Below are positions 43,701 to 52,473 of a DNA stretch of 64,000 nucleotides, in pieces; the first letter of the stretch is position 1; each line of letters starts with the position of its first letter. The DNA is taken from assembly GCA_017960605.1 (NCBI GenBank), contig JAGCYV010000075.1, positions 1-64,000 of the forward strand, given 5' to 3'. The translations under genes were made by a program, and so were the position numbers. Under the pieces are notes generated by a model. The model ran no database searches and was not told the origin of the DNA. It was given only the letters and a program-made list of their open reading frames with translations. This DNA comes from Bacteroidales bacterium. Its GTDB lineage: Bacteria > Bacteroidota > Bacteroidia > Bacteroidales > P3.

Positions 43701-46700
43701 CCACAGCCTGCAGAAACTGCCCAACTATTTCGTGAGCACCTGCGACTCGGGCAACTTCGTGGCGTGCCTGTATGTGGTGAAAGGATTCCTGTCAGCAGAC
43801 AAGGAGACAAACCAAACGCTGTTGGCCAAGGTGGAGCGGCTGATTGCGGAGACGGATTTCATGAAGCTCTACAATCCCGAGCTGGATGTGTTCAGCATCG
43901 GCTACGACTATGGGGCCAACAGCCTGCTGCCCTATCACTACAACAACTTCGCCTCAGAGGCCCGTCTTACCTCCTTCCTCACCATCTCGCAAGGCGACGC
44001 TCCCTACAAGCACTGGTTCTGCCTGGACAAGACGCTAGTGCAGTACAAAGGCTACAAAGGCGTAGCCTCGTGGTACGGGACGCTGTTCGAATACTTCATG
44101 CCCCTCATCTTCCTGCCCACCTACAAGCACACGCTGATGGACGAGACCTACAGCTTCGCCATCCGTGCGCAGCGGGCTTTCATCAAGAACGCCGCGAAAG
44201 GAATGCCGTGGGGCATCTCAGAGACCGCCTACAATGAGCTGGACGACGCACAAAACTACAAGTACCACGCTTTCGGCGTGCCCTACCTGAAGTTCCAGAA
44301 CACCACACCCGACCGCATCGTCATCTCGCCCTACAGTTCGCTGATGACCCTATCGGTCGATGACCGCGCCGTGTATGACAACATGCAGCGGTTCAAGACA
44401 ATGGGCATGTATGACGAGTACGGCTTCTTTGAGAGCTACGATGAGGAGGACCACGTGCCTGTACGAGCCCACTACGCCCACCATCAAGGCATGATACTCG
44501 CCTCGCTGGCCAACTATCTCGGCGATCACTGCCTGCAACGCTATTTCATGCAGGAACCCGCCATGCGATCGATGGAGACCCTGCTGAAGGAGAAAGCCCA
44601 GGTGAAGCCCTACATCGACCTGAAAGTCACCAAATACAAGCGCTACCAATACTCGAAGGTGCAGACGGAGAGCGACGCACGCGACTATGACGGCATCGCC
44701 AATGTGCCGGAAATCGGGGTGGTGAGCAACGGCCAATACACGGTGCTGATGAACGACCGAGGCAGCGGTTTCTCGCGTTACAGCAACATCCTGCTCAACC
44801 GCTACCGCAAAATCAGTTCCGACCACTACGGCACCTACCTCTATATCCGCAACCTGAGGTCGGACAAGCTGTGGTGCGCCACCTATGCGCCGCTGGACGT
44901 GAAGCCTGAGAGCTACCACGTGAGCTTTGCCGGCGACAAAATCAAATACATCCGTGTCGATGAGGGCATCGTGACGCAGACCGAGGTAACGGTGCTGAAA
45001 GACCGCAGCGCCGAACTGAGGCGATTCACCTTTACCAACAACGGAGATTCCGATGTGGATTTGGAAATCACCACCTACGGTGAGGTGGTGCTCGCACCGG
45101 CTGCTGAGGATGAAAACCACCGTGTCTTTTCCGGCATGAAGGTAGCGTCGGAATACGACAGCGAGCATGAAGCACTGCTTTTCTCGCGACCCGGCAGCAG
45201 CGATACACGCCACTACCTGCTACACAAACTCTGGACCGACGACGAGGACTCCGCCCTCGTAGAATATGAGACCTCGCGACTGAAATTCCTCGGTCGTGGA
45301 GGCAGTTTGCAACATGCCGACATCATTGAGAGCCACCGCACTTTGACGGGCACCGTCGGCACCACACTGGACCCCGTGATGTCCATGCGCCGCCGACTGC
45401 ACATCGCCGCCGGCAAGCAGATGGAGGCATATATTCTCACCGGCTATGCAAAGGCCCGCGAGCAGCTGCTTGAACTGACGGAGCAATACCAGAGCGCCAT
45501 CGACATCGAGCACGCCTTCAAGACGGCTTCGGTCTTCAACAACATGCGAACCAGCATGTCGCTCCTCAAAGGCAGCCAGATGCGTCTCTACAACAGCATC
45601 TCAAAATACATCACCCAAACGGCCACCCTCGGCAACCACCGTCAGGAACTGCTGGCCAAGAACCGGTTGTCGCAGAGCGGCCTGTGGCGGTTCAGCATCA
45701 GCGGCGACTATGCCATTGTGCTGATGGAGGTGGATAGCATGGCCAAGTCGGGTTTCGCCAAAGAGATGCTGCGTGCCTTCGAGTACTACAAGACCCACGG
45801 TCTGGTGCTCGACTTGGTGATCATCAATGACGCCACCGGCAGCGACCACGAAAGCCTGACCCACTTCATCCGCAGCATGGCCGACACAGAGCACCTGTGG
45901 ACCACCCATCAGGTGGCCGGCAAGGTGTTTGTCCTCGACGGCAACGACATCAGCGACGACGAACGAACCCTGCTGCGCACCGTGGCCCGTCTCACCTTCA
46001 ACACCCACGAAGGCCTTTCCATCAGTCAGCAACTGGAACGCCTCGAAGCGGTCAACCAGCACTATCAGGACAAGATTGAATACCCCGTGCTGAAAGCCCG
46101 GAAGGAGTTCCGCGTGTGGAGCGACCTGGCGTTCTACAACCAATACGGAGGTTATGACCGCGACGGACGCGACTACGTGGTCACCAACACCAACACACCC
46201 ATGCCGTGGGTAAACGTGATTGCTAACGAGCAGCATTTCGGCTGCATCGCCAGTTCCACGATGGCAGGTTTCACCTTCGCCCACAACGCACAGCAATTCA
46301 AGCTCACCGGCTGGAGTAACGACATTGTCCGCGATACCGCCAGCGAGATGCTGCTCATCAACAAGCACCAGTTCCTCCCCGCCACCGCCCGTCACGGACA
46401 AGGCTACTCAGCTTTCGATGCCGACTACGACGACATGCACATCGATGTGCGCCTCTTCGTCGCCATGGAGAAGATGGAGAAATACTACCAACTCCGCATC
46501 GCCAATAAGACCGACGTTCCGATGGAGATGCAGCTCGATATGGTGTATAAACTGGTCCTTGGCATGAACGAAGAGCACACGGCCCGCTACCTCTACTCCG
46601 AGTGGGACGAGGCCACGAACACCCTGCGAGTCCGCAATGTCTATCATCCCATCTATCACGACCAGTGGCTGCTGCTCAGCGCCACCGAGCCTCTCACCGA

Positions 46701-48351
46701 TATCTCACTCCACTACCCCAACCGCAAACGTTTGGGGCTGACAATCAACCTTCCCGCCAAGGGCGAGAAAGAGCTGGCGTTCATCATTTCAGTGGCCGGT
46801 GGACAGGAACCGATGACCAGTGGACTGTGGTCGGTGGAGGCCATCAACGCCGAATTCGACCATGTCGTAGCCTACTGGGACGAAAAACTCTCCCACATCC
46901 AGGTGGAGACTCCCGACCGCAGCTTCAACTACATGCTCAACCACTGGTACCTCTATCAGGTCTATTCCTCACGTTTGTTCGCGCGCGCGGGCTTTTATCA
47001 GGTGGGCGGTGCCACCGGCTTCCGCGACCAATTGCAGGATGTCATGTCTGCTCTCTACAGCGACCCCGCCTATGCCCGCCGCCAGATTCTCGACCATGCG
47101 GCGCATCAGTTCGCCGAGGGCGACGTACTCCACTGGTGGCATGAGAGCATGAAGATGGGCGCCCGCACTACTTTCAGCGACGACTATCTCTGGCTCGTCT
47201 TCGTCACCTATCAGTATGTCACCGTCACCGGCGATACATCCATCCTCTCCGAACAGGTACCCTTCTGCCAGGCCGACCCGTTGGCGCCGGGAGAAGCGGA
47301 ACGTGGCATGAACTATAGCACAAGCAACGAACAGGCCTCGCTCTACGAACACCTGCGCCGCTCCATGAACCGCAGCATGAGCCGCATCGGCTCCCACGGC
47401 CTGCCACTCATGGGCTGTGGCGACTGGAACGATGGCATGTCGGCCGTCGGCGTGGGAGGCAAAGGCGAAAGCGTCTGGGTGGCCTTCTTCCTTGCCGACC
47501 TCCTGCCCAAGATGGAGAAACTCACCCAAGTGATGCCTGATGCCGACCTCTCCTACTGCGAGGAACTCAGCTCTTTCCGCAAGAAACTCGTCGAGGCCAT
47601 CCAGCACTCGGCATGGGATGGGGCATGGTTCCTCCGTGCCTGGTACGACAACGGCGACCCCATGGGCAGCCGCAATAACACCGAGTGTCAGATTGACCTC
47701 ATCAGCCAAGCTTGGAGCATCCTTACCGATGTGGCCACACCCGAGCAGAAACGGTCTGTCATGCGCGAGACCGACAACCGCCTGGTCAATCGCGAGCATG
47801 AGATTATCCAGCTCCTCACCCCCGCCTTCCACTCCTCGAAACCCTCGCCGGGATACATCATGAACTACCCCGTCGGTGTACGTGAAAACGGAGGACAATA
47901 CACACACGGCGCCATGTGGTACATCATGGCCCAACTCAAAGAAGGGCGCTACGATATGGCCTATTACCTCTACTCCCTCATCAACCCCATCCACCGCACC
48001 AACAGCCTCGCCGACGTACTCAAGTACAAGGTGGAGCCCTACTGCATCGCGGCCGACATCTACAGCAACCCGCAGCATCCGGGTCGCGGTGGCTGGACAT
48101 GGTACACAGGCTCTGCCTCATGGGCTTACAAGACCGGCATCGAGAACATCCTCGGTCTTCGCAAACAGGGCAACGAGCTCACCCTCGAGCCTCATATTCC
48201 CTCCGAATGGACAGGATTCACCCTCCGATACCGTTACGGTTCATCGCTCTACATCATTAAGTATGAGCGTTCCAATGCCGCCCATGCTCCCCATTCCACC
48301 CTGCACCTGTTTGACGATGGCCAGACCCACGAGGTGACCATTCATATCTAA
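40759..48351 (+). CDS. Cyclic beta-1,2-glucan synthase-like giant glycosyltransferase/phosphorylase
   Basis: A 2,530-residue inner-membrane enzyme with the layout of NdvB/Cgs. Start at 40759 gives MKSIYNIFKESVKE; frames further upstream lie inside the repeat array. Order: helical N-terminus, two membrane helices (about 272-322), a GT-A-like glycosyltransferase domain with LDTDTELVLYS (near 500) and RHHRWTRGDWQIIGWL (near 650), more helices (about 690-790, 827-862), a glycoamylase-like domain (YDYGANSLLPYHYNNF, near 1050; WGISETAYN), and a C-terminal GH94 phosphorylase-like half with the catalytic-type motif CGDWNDGMSAVG (near 2220). In Rhizobiales and Brucella such enzymes make periplasmic cyclic glucans for osmotic adaptation and host contact. 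An octamer array encodes residues 224-234. No glucan exporter lies nearby. Confidence 0.87.
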   Translation: MKSIYNIFKESVKEITHYYMLLVEETKSQRLVGSTNEWVLDNYYMISEQEKVMKEELKGMERGKWKVERRRLTMLMELLQGFLRKCHYAVDKNLLFRYLTQVQARQKDYLTYPEVYTLLPLTKLVLINELATLCRQMEAQKAYHYTVTEKDHADPDRLNEAARENLTMMNIFNSLKKMTKLPLAELIDAVSFSEKALKGEKVGMYDQMYDRTKEDYRAKVVRECRRVKGSKSRRVTEYELVKDLVAKADERGEHVGWQLFPPKQWEARAHGYVGIVVTAALLLAVAFAYGINGFREFNWLSVVLTVLLWVPMSQIVIDLFNQLLYKLHKPVNTFKIKFKDGLIPKEYTTMVIMPTILKNKEKTIELLEQLEVYYLSNLNRASEGQRMEQRPQNLYYTLVGDAASYKEADAPWDEEVAQAGLQKVKELNEKYGSHIFNFVYRKRAWSEGEQTWLGHERKRGAILHFNDLALGQTSEEEKQQRFRCETLSGWLNQPPQFIITLDTDTELVLYSAQKLIGAMAHPLNRAQLSADSKRVDRGYGIMQPRVNVDVEVTNKSRYAQLFAGLGGLDVYTTASFELYQDIFNEGSFCGKGIYDLRVFQQVLKGTFPENLILSHDLIEGCHIRCGLINDLELFDDNPSNYIDDAKRHHRWTRGDWQIIGWLKNSVRNEKGEKVKNQVNTIGRWKIFDNLRRSVLSLALLVIILAGYSIFIINASFSISPAWYVLLAFIAVASPIVFFIIGQITTLPRFGKRYRYYMTLMRGFRVIIYRSLVQFALLPKEAWMYTDAAVRACWRMWVSHHNLLAWITSDEAAKNTKGTLGDYLGKFWFNYVMSAVLVMMGLMGTVSFMGWTGILFCVVTWCGAPFLMYWLGKKFPQDKHSLGEKETGEVRQLACDTWHFFDSLITEETHWLIPDNYQLNREQKTDYKTSPTNIGYSLISVISAAELGFIGHEEAVERIGHIVDTVEKLEKWNGHLFNWYDIHSLQKLPNYFVSTCDSGNFVACLYVVKGFLSADKETNQTLLAKVERLIAETDFMKLYNPELDVFSIGYDYGANSLLPYHYNNFASEARLTSFLTISQGDAPYKHWFCLDKTLVQYKGYKGVASWYGTLFEYFMPLIFLPTYKHTLMDETYSFAIRAQRAFIKNAAKGMPWGISETAYNELDDAQNYKYHAFGVPYLKFQNTTPDRIVISPYSSLMTLSVDDRAVYDNMQRFKTMGMYDEYGFFESYDEEDHVPVRAHYAHHQGMILASLANYLGDHCLQRYFMQEPAMRSMETLLKEKAQVKPYIDLKVTKYKRYQYSKVQTESDARDYDGIANVPEIGVVSNGQYTVLMNDRGSGFSRYSNILLNRYRKISSDHYGTYLYIRNLRSDKLWCATYAPLDVKPESYHVSFAGDKIKYIRVDEGIVTQTEVTVLKDRSAELRRFTFTNNGDSDVDLEITTYGEVVLAPAAEDENHRVFSGMKVASEYDSEHEALLFSRPGSSDTRHYLLHKLWTDDEDSALVEYETSRLKFLGRGGSLQHADIIESHRTLTGTVGTTLDPVMSMRRRLHIAAGKQMEAYILTGYAKAREQLLELTEQYQSAIDIEHAFKTASVFNNMRTSMSLLKGSQMRLYNSISKYITQTATLGNHRQELLAKNRLSQSGLWRFSISGDYAIVLMEVDSMAKSGFAKEMLRAFEYYKTHGLVLDLVIINDATGSDHESLTHFIRSMADTEHLWTTHQVAGKVFVLDGNDISDDERTLLRTVARLTFNTHEGLSISQQLERLEAVNQHYQDKIEYPVLKARKEFRVWSDLAFYNQYGGYDRDGRDYVVTNTNTPMPWVNVIANEQHFGCIASSTMAGFTFAHNAQQFKLTGWSNDIVRDTASEMLLINKHQFLPATARHGQGYSAFDADYDDMHIDVRLFVAMEKMEKYYQLRIANKTDVPMEMQLDMVYKLVLGMNEEHTARYLYSEWDEATNTLRVRNVYHPIYHDQWLLLSATEPLTDISLHYPNRKRLGLTINLPAKGEKELAFIISVAGGQEPMTSGLWSVEAINAEFDHVVAYWDEKLSHIQVETPDRSFNYMLNHWYLYQVYSSRLFARAGFYQVGGATGFRDQLQDVMSALYSDPAYARRQILDHAAHQFAEGDVLHWWHESMKMGARTTFSDDYLWLVFVTYQYVTVTGDTSILSEQVPFCQADPLAPGEAERGMNYSTSNEQASLYEHLRRSMNRSMSRIGSHGLPLMGCGDWNDGMSAVGVGGKGESVWVAFFLADLLPKMEKLTQVMPDADLSYCEELSSFRKKLVEAIQHSAWDGAWFLRAWYDNGDPMGSRNNTECQIDLISQAWSILTDVATPEQKRSVMRETDNRLVNREHEIIQLLTPAFHSSKPSPGYIMNYPVGVRENGGQYTHGAMWYIMAQLKEGRYDMAYYLYSLINPIHRTNSLADVLKYKVEPYCIAADIYSNPQHPGRGGWTWYTGSASWAYKTGIENILGLRKQGNELTLEPHIPSEWTGFTLRYRYGSSLYIIKYERSNAAHAPHSTLHLFDDGQTHEVTIHI
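41429..41460. repeat. 8-bp tandem array in the glucan synthase gene (four units)
   Basis: GTCGAAGA, GTCAAAGG, GTCGAAGA, GCCGAAGG, in frame, in the cytoplasmic segment before the first membrane helix. The octamer period differs from the other gene-embedded arrays. Confidence 0.85.
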
Positions 48352-48364
48352 ACAGATTTAAACA

Positions 48365-48394
48365 GAGAGGCGAGGCCGAATGGCCTCGCCTCTC
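48365..48394. terminator. Stem-loop between convergent glucan synthase and hutU
   Basis: A perfect 13-bp stem (48365-48377 and 48382-48394) with a 4-nt loop. Neither side has a strong T-run, but its place between convergent stop codons fits a bidirectional terminator. Confidence 0.6.
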
Positions 48395-48413
48395 CATATA
48401 TAGAATGTGAATC

Positions 48414-50414
48414 TTAGAACAGACCCTCGAGGACACTGTCTTCAACGAGGTTGGGCATGGTGACCTTCAGTTCGGGGCAGATGTCCATAGCACGCTTGAT
48501 GGCGAACATAGCACCTTCGTTGCGAGCCCAGGAGCGGCGGCTGATACCATTGTTCACGTCCCAGTGGAGCATCATGCGCAGACGGCGGTCACAAGCCTCG
48601 GAACCGTCGAGCACCATACCGAAACCGCCGTTCATCACCTCGCCCCAGCCTACGCCGCCACCGTTGTGGATAGAGACCCATGTGGCACCGCGGAAGCTGT
48701 CGCCGATGACATTCTGCACAGCCATATCGGCACAACGGTTCGAACCGTCATAGATGTTTGAAGTCTCGCGGAACGGGCTGTCGGTACCGCTGACGTCGTG
48801 ATGGTCACGGCCCAGCACGATAGGTGCGCTAATCTCACCCTTCTTGATGGCTTCGTTGAAACGAGCGGCAATCTTGGTGCGGCCTTCGCAGTCGGCATAG
48901 AGGATACGGGCCTGGCTGCCTACCACGAGGTGGTTCTCCTTGGCGCCCTTGATCCACTGGATGTTGTCGTGCATCTGCTGCTGGATCTCGGCGGGAGCTG
49001 TGGCGGCTATCTCGGCGAGGACTTCCATAGCGATATGGTCGCTCTTGTCGAGGTCTTCGGGCTTGCCGCTGGTGCAGACCCAGCGGAAGGGGCCGAAGCC
49101 GTAGTCGAAGCACATCGGGCCCATGATATCCTGCACGTAGCTGGGATAGCGGAAGGCGGTCTTATCAGCATTCCAGATGTCTGCACCGGCGCGGCTGCTC
49201 TCCAACAGGAAAGCATTTCCATAGTCGAAGAAGTACATGCCGCGGGCGGTGAGTTTGTTGACGGCAGCCACATGGCGACGCAGGCTCTCCTGCACCTTCT
49301 CTTTAAATAGCTCGGGTTTCTCGGCCATCATCACCTTGGCGTCCTCGAACGACACTCCGACTGGATAGTATCCACCGGCCCAGGGGTTATGCAGCGAGGT
49401 CTGGTCTGAACCAAGATCGACTTGGATGCCCTTTTCGGCGCAGTACTCCCACAAATCGACCACATTGCCCTGATAGGCAAACGAGCGTGCAATCTTCTCG
49501 GCACGGGCCTTATTGACGGCTACGAAGAGTTCGTCGAGGTTGTCGTGCACCTCATCCACCCAGCCCTGCGTGTAGCGTTTCTGTGTGGCGGCGGGGTTGA
49601 TTTCGGCGGTGATGCTGACTACGCCGGCGATGTCGCCAGCCTTGGGCTGAGCACCGCTCATGCCGCCGAGACCGGCGGTGATGAACAGCTTGCCAGCGGT
49701 GCCGCCACCGAGTTTACGGGCGGCGTTCAGAACGGTAATAGTCGTTCCATGCACGATGCCCTGCGGGCCGATGTACATATAGGAGCCGGCGGTCATCTGA
49801 CCGTACTGTGTCACGCCGAGGGCGTTGTAGCGCTCCCAGTCGTCGGGCTTGCTGTAGTTGGGAATCATCATGCCATTGGTGACTACCACGCGGGGTGCGT
49901 CCTTATGGCTGGGATAGAGTCCCATGGGATGACCGCTATACATGACGAGGGTCTGCTCGTCGGTCATCTCGCTGAGGTACTTCATCACCAAGCGGTACTG
50001 GGCCCAGTTCTGGAACACGGCGCCGTTGCCACCGTAGGTGATTAGCTCGTGCGGATGCTGAGCCACCGCGGGGTCGAGGTTGTTCTGGATCATCAGCATG
50101 ATGGCGGCCGCCTGACGGCACTTGGCGGGGTATTCGTCAATGGGGCGGGCGTACATCTTGTAAGTCGGACGCAGACGGTACATGTAGATGCGGCCGTACT
50201 GCTTCAACTCCTCGGCAAACTCGGGCGCCAGCATCTTATGGTACTTGGCGGGGAAGTAGCGTAGGGCGTTGCGGATGGCCAGCTTCTTCTCGGCAGGCGT
50301 CAGGATATCCTTACGCTTGGGGGCGTGGTTCACCGTGGGGTCATAGGGTTGGGGTTCGGGCAGCGGATCAGGGATACCGAGCCGCAGTTCATTCTGGAAT
50401 TCTTCGAGTGTCAT
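48414..50414 (-). CDS. hutU: Urocanate hydratase
   Basis: A 666-residue NAD-dependent enzyme of histidine breakdown, hydrating urocanate to imidazolone propionate. The size matches the long form of the family (about 670). Landmarks: GSYMYIGPQGIVHGTTITVL (about 204-223), GKLFITAGLGGMSGAQPKAG for the dinucleotide fold, and NGGGVGWGEVMNGGFGMVLD near the C-terminus. The other steps (hutH, hutI, ftcD/fold) are not in the window, so it is an isolated copy. It follows a choice-of-anchor-L gene by 31 bp, with no visible promoter between, so it may ride on that transcript. Confidence 0.95.
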   Translation of the reverse strand: MTLEEFQNELRLGIPDPLPEPQPYDPTVNHAPKRKDILTPAEKKLAIRNALRYFPAKYHKMLAPEFAEELKQYGRIYMYRLRPTYKMYARPIDEYPAKCRQAAAIMLMIQNNLDPAVAQHPHELITYGGNGAVFQNWAQYRLVMKYLSEMTDEQTLVMYSGHPMGLYPSHKDAPRVVVTNGMMIPNYSKPDDWERYNALGVTQYGQMTAGSYMYIGPQGIVHGTTITVLNAARKLGGGTAGKLFITAGLGGMSGAQPKAGDIAGVVSITAEINPAATQKRYTQGWVDEVHDNLDELFVAVNKARAEKIARSFAYQGNVVDLWEYCAEKGIQVDLGSDQTSLHNPWAGGYYPVGVSFEDAKVMMAEKPELFKEKVQESLRRHVAAVNKLTARGMYFFDYGNAFLLESSRAGADIWNADKTAFRYPSYVQDIMGPMCFDYGFGPFRWVCTSGKPEDLDKSDHIAMEVLAEIAATAPAEIQQQMHDNIQWIKGAKENHLVVGSQARILYADCEGRTKIAARFNEAIKKGEISAPIVLGRDHHDVSGTDSPFRETSNIYDGSNRCADMAVQNVIGDSFRGATWVSIHNGGGVGWGEVMNGGFGMVLDGSEACDRRLRMMLHWDVNNGISRRSWARNEGAMFAIKRAMDICPELKVTMPNLVEDSVLEGLF

Positions 50415-50445
50415 ATTCTGAATTGTTTGATTGCTTGAGTTTCTA

Positions 50446-52188
50446 TTACCTCACCACCACCTTCTCGGTCTTGGTGCCGAGGTTGGTTGTGATGCGTACG
50501 GTGTAGAATCCGGCGGGAAGAGGGCTGATGTTGAGGGTGCGGCAGTCCTCGTTGCAACGGCGCGAATAGACGCAGACACCGGCGGCGTTATACACCTCCA
50601 CCATCGTGATGCCGTCGGCCGCAATATTGAGTTCATCGTCGGCCGGATTGGGATAGACCTGGATATCAAACTCGGGTTCCTTGGGCTGTTCTATGGCGTT
50701 GCGGGGACGCACCTCGATAGCCACATTGGCAGTATCCACATGTCCTTTGGCATCAGCCACAGCCACCCGGTACAGGCTACTCTCCGTAATGACAGCCGAA
50801 CTGTACTGTTGGTGCGGGAAATCGATGCCATCCTCGGGAATCCAGTGGAAAGTAGTCGGAGTACCGATACGGGCCTCCACGCCCACCTCATAGCAGGTAT
50901 CGTAGGCCACGATGGTGGTGTCGTACATCCGCAGGATATCGTCCTCCACGATGATGTAGCGAATCGTATCGTAGGTCTTCAGCTCGGGATGGTCTTCACA
51001 GAGCGAGGTGGAGAGGAATAGTTCGATATGCTTGGGGCTATGCAGGTCGGCGGTGGTGGTGGGTTTGAAGCGGAGCCAGTGGGCACTGCCGTCGGGGGTG
51101 GTATTGACATAGAATGTGCGGTGCTCGGCGTCGAGGGTGCGGTTGCTGTCGGTGACAAGCGTGTAGTCCTCGCCTACCACAGCGTCGCCGCTGTAGGTCA
51201 CTGTCACCTTGCCGTAGCTGTAGTCCGTCCCTGAGAGCGTCAGCGGCAGCTGGGCCATCTGACTGCGCTCGATGGTGTCGGCATAGCGGTGCGAAAGATT
51301 AACGTCGGCCGAGGGGCTGTTGAAGCTCTTTTTCTCAAGGAACACGCCGCTGTCGTAGGCACCGTCGTTCACGTTGCAAATGGAGATATGCATGTGATAC
51401 TGCGCACAAGGCACCAAAGTAGCGTTGGCTGAGAGTTTCTGCGTAAAGCCGTTGTACTGCACACCGGGAGCGTTGTTACCTGACATCCAATCGCTTTCAC
51501 TATTATAGTTCTGCACAAAAAACTCATTGTAGTGGTATTGTCCAGCCGCCGTATTGCCTCCCGATGTCTTGCCGTTCACCGTATTGATGGCCACCGCTAT
51601 ACCGTTGGGGTTCGCCGTGGTGACCGTGTGGGGAACGATGGCGATATTCTTCATCGTGGTGCTCGGGTGGGGACCTGTCACTAAGAAGGCAAAAATGTCG
51701 TTGAAACTGGACCACACATAGTTCGGATATTCCTCCGAGCCAAAGCAGTAGTTCAGCGTCACGAAGGGCGAGATGCTCACGAAATCGAAGTCAAGCGTAG
51801 AGCAATAGGTCACCTGTTGTCCGCTGGCCAAAAACTGGTTCAACTGGGTATCTTCATAATAGCCAGACGATACCGACTGCGACTTCGTCCCTGTGTTGTT
51901 GGGACCGGGAGCCACGCTGACATTGCCCGTGGTCATCACCACACCCGTGTCCATCTGCAGCAGCTGGTAGCCGTTGCTCACAAAGGTGCCGATCATCGGC
52001 GCATTGATATTGCTCGTCGTGTTGTTGTATTTCACGTTCCAGATATACACTCCCGTCCCTTGCAGCTGCTCGCTGACAAAGGTAGCGGGCGACTGTCCGG
52101 TGGCAGCCTGCACGGTGATGTTCTGCGCCTCCGACATCCAGGGCATCAGCACCGCGCACAACAATACCAAACGTTTCAGATTCACCAT
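50446..52188 (-). CDS. Choice-of-anchor L domain protein with T9SS sorting domain (copy 2)
   Basis: A 580-residue exported protein, paralogue of the gene at 9005-10729. It has a signal peptide (ends WMSEAQ), then AATGQSPATFVSEQLQGTGV and GVVMTTGNVSVAPGPNN, and FGSEEYPNYVWSSFNDIFAF, matching the first copy element by element. The C-terminal 80 residues are a T9SS type A sorting domain (VYPNPADDELNIAADGI ... GFYTVRITT ... EKVVVR). A -7 element lies 64 bp upstream. The role is unknown. hutU follows directly, an odd pairing of a surface protein with histidine catabolism. Confidence 0.88.
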   Translation of the reverse strand: MVNLKRLVLLCAVLMPWMSEAQNITVQAATGQSPATFVSEQLQGTGVYIWNVKYNNTTSNINAPMIGTFVSNGYQLLQMDTGVVMTTGNVSVAPGPNNTGTKSQSVSSGYYEDTQLNQFLASGQQVTYCSTLDFDFVSISPFVTLNYCFGSEEYPNYVWSSFNDIFAFLVTGPHPSTTMKNIAIVPHTVTTANPNGIAVAINTVNGKTSGGNTAAGQYHYNEFFVQNYNSESDWMSGNNAPGVQYNGFTQKLSANATLVPCAQYHMHISICNVNDGAYDSGVFLEKKSFNSPSADVNLSHRYADTIERSQMAQLPLTLSGTDYSYGKVTVTYSGDAVVGEDYTLVTDSNRTLDAEHRTFYVNTTPDGSAHWLRFKPTTTADLHSPKHIELFLSTSLCEDHPELKTYDTIRYIIVEDDILRMYDTTIVAYDTCYEVGVEARIGTPTTFHWIPEDGIDFPHQQYSSAVITESSLYRVAVADAKGHVDTANVAIEVRPRNAIEQPKEPEFDIQVYPNPADDELNIAADGITMVEVYNAAGVCVYSRRCNEDCRTLNISPLPAGFYTVRITTNLGTKTEKVVVR

Positions 52189-52251
52189 AACGCTATCATT
52201 ATCAATTCATAAACCAATCTCTCATCCTAAAATCACACACACTATCGACTG

Positions 52252-52259
52252 CAAAGATA
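52252..52259 (-). promoter_or_regulatory. -7 element of the second choice-of-anchor L gene
   Basis: TATCTTTG on the minus strand, 63 bp before the ATG. No TTTG lies at the expected -33 distance. Confidence 0.55.
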
Positions 52260-52327
52260 CAATTTTTTTTACAATTGAATGAAAAAAAGAACAAACCTTT
52301 CCACACCCTTCTCCCTCCCTTTTGATT

Positions 52328-52371
52328 CCCGTATGACTCCCGTATGATTCCCGTATGGTTCCCGTATGACT
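52328..52371. repeat. 11-bp tandem array F (four units)
   Basis: Four units of CCCGTATGACT / CCCGTATGATT. It lies upstream of the second choice-of-anchor-L promoter and past the hairpin that ends the subtilase gene. Array C shares the core GTATGACT. Confidence 0.92.
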
Positions 52372-52397
52372 TTCTAATAGTCCCTTTCTACCACAAG

Positions 52398-52436
52398 CAA
52401 CAAGACTGGCTATCGTACTGATAGCCAGTCTTGTTG
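52398..52436 (-). terminator. 17-bp perfect stem-loop after the subtilase operon
   Basis: 52398-52414 is perfectly complementary to 52420-52436 with a 5-nt loop. The sequence after it on the minus strand is only mildly T-rich. It lies 37 bp past the subtilase stop. Confidence 0.65.
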
Positions 52437-52473
52437 ACCGATTCCATAATGAATCCCGAAATGGACAATCGGC

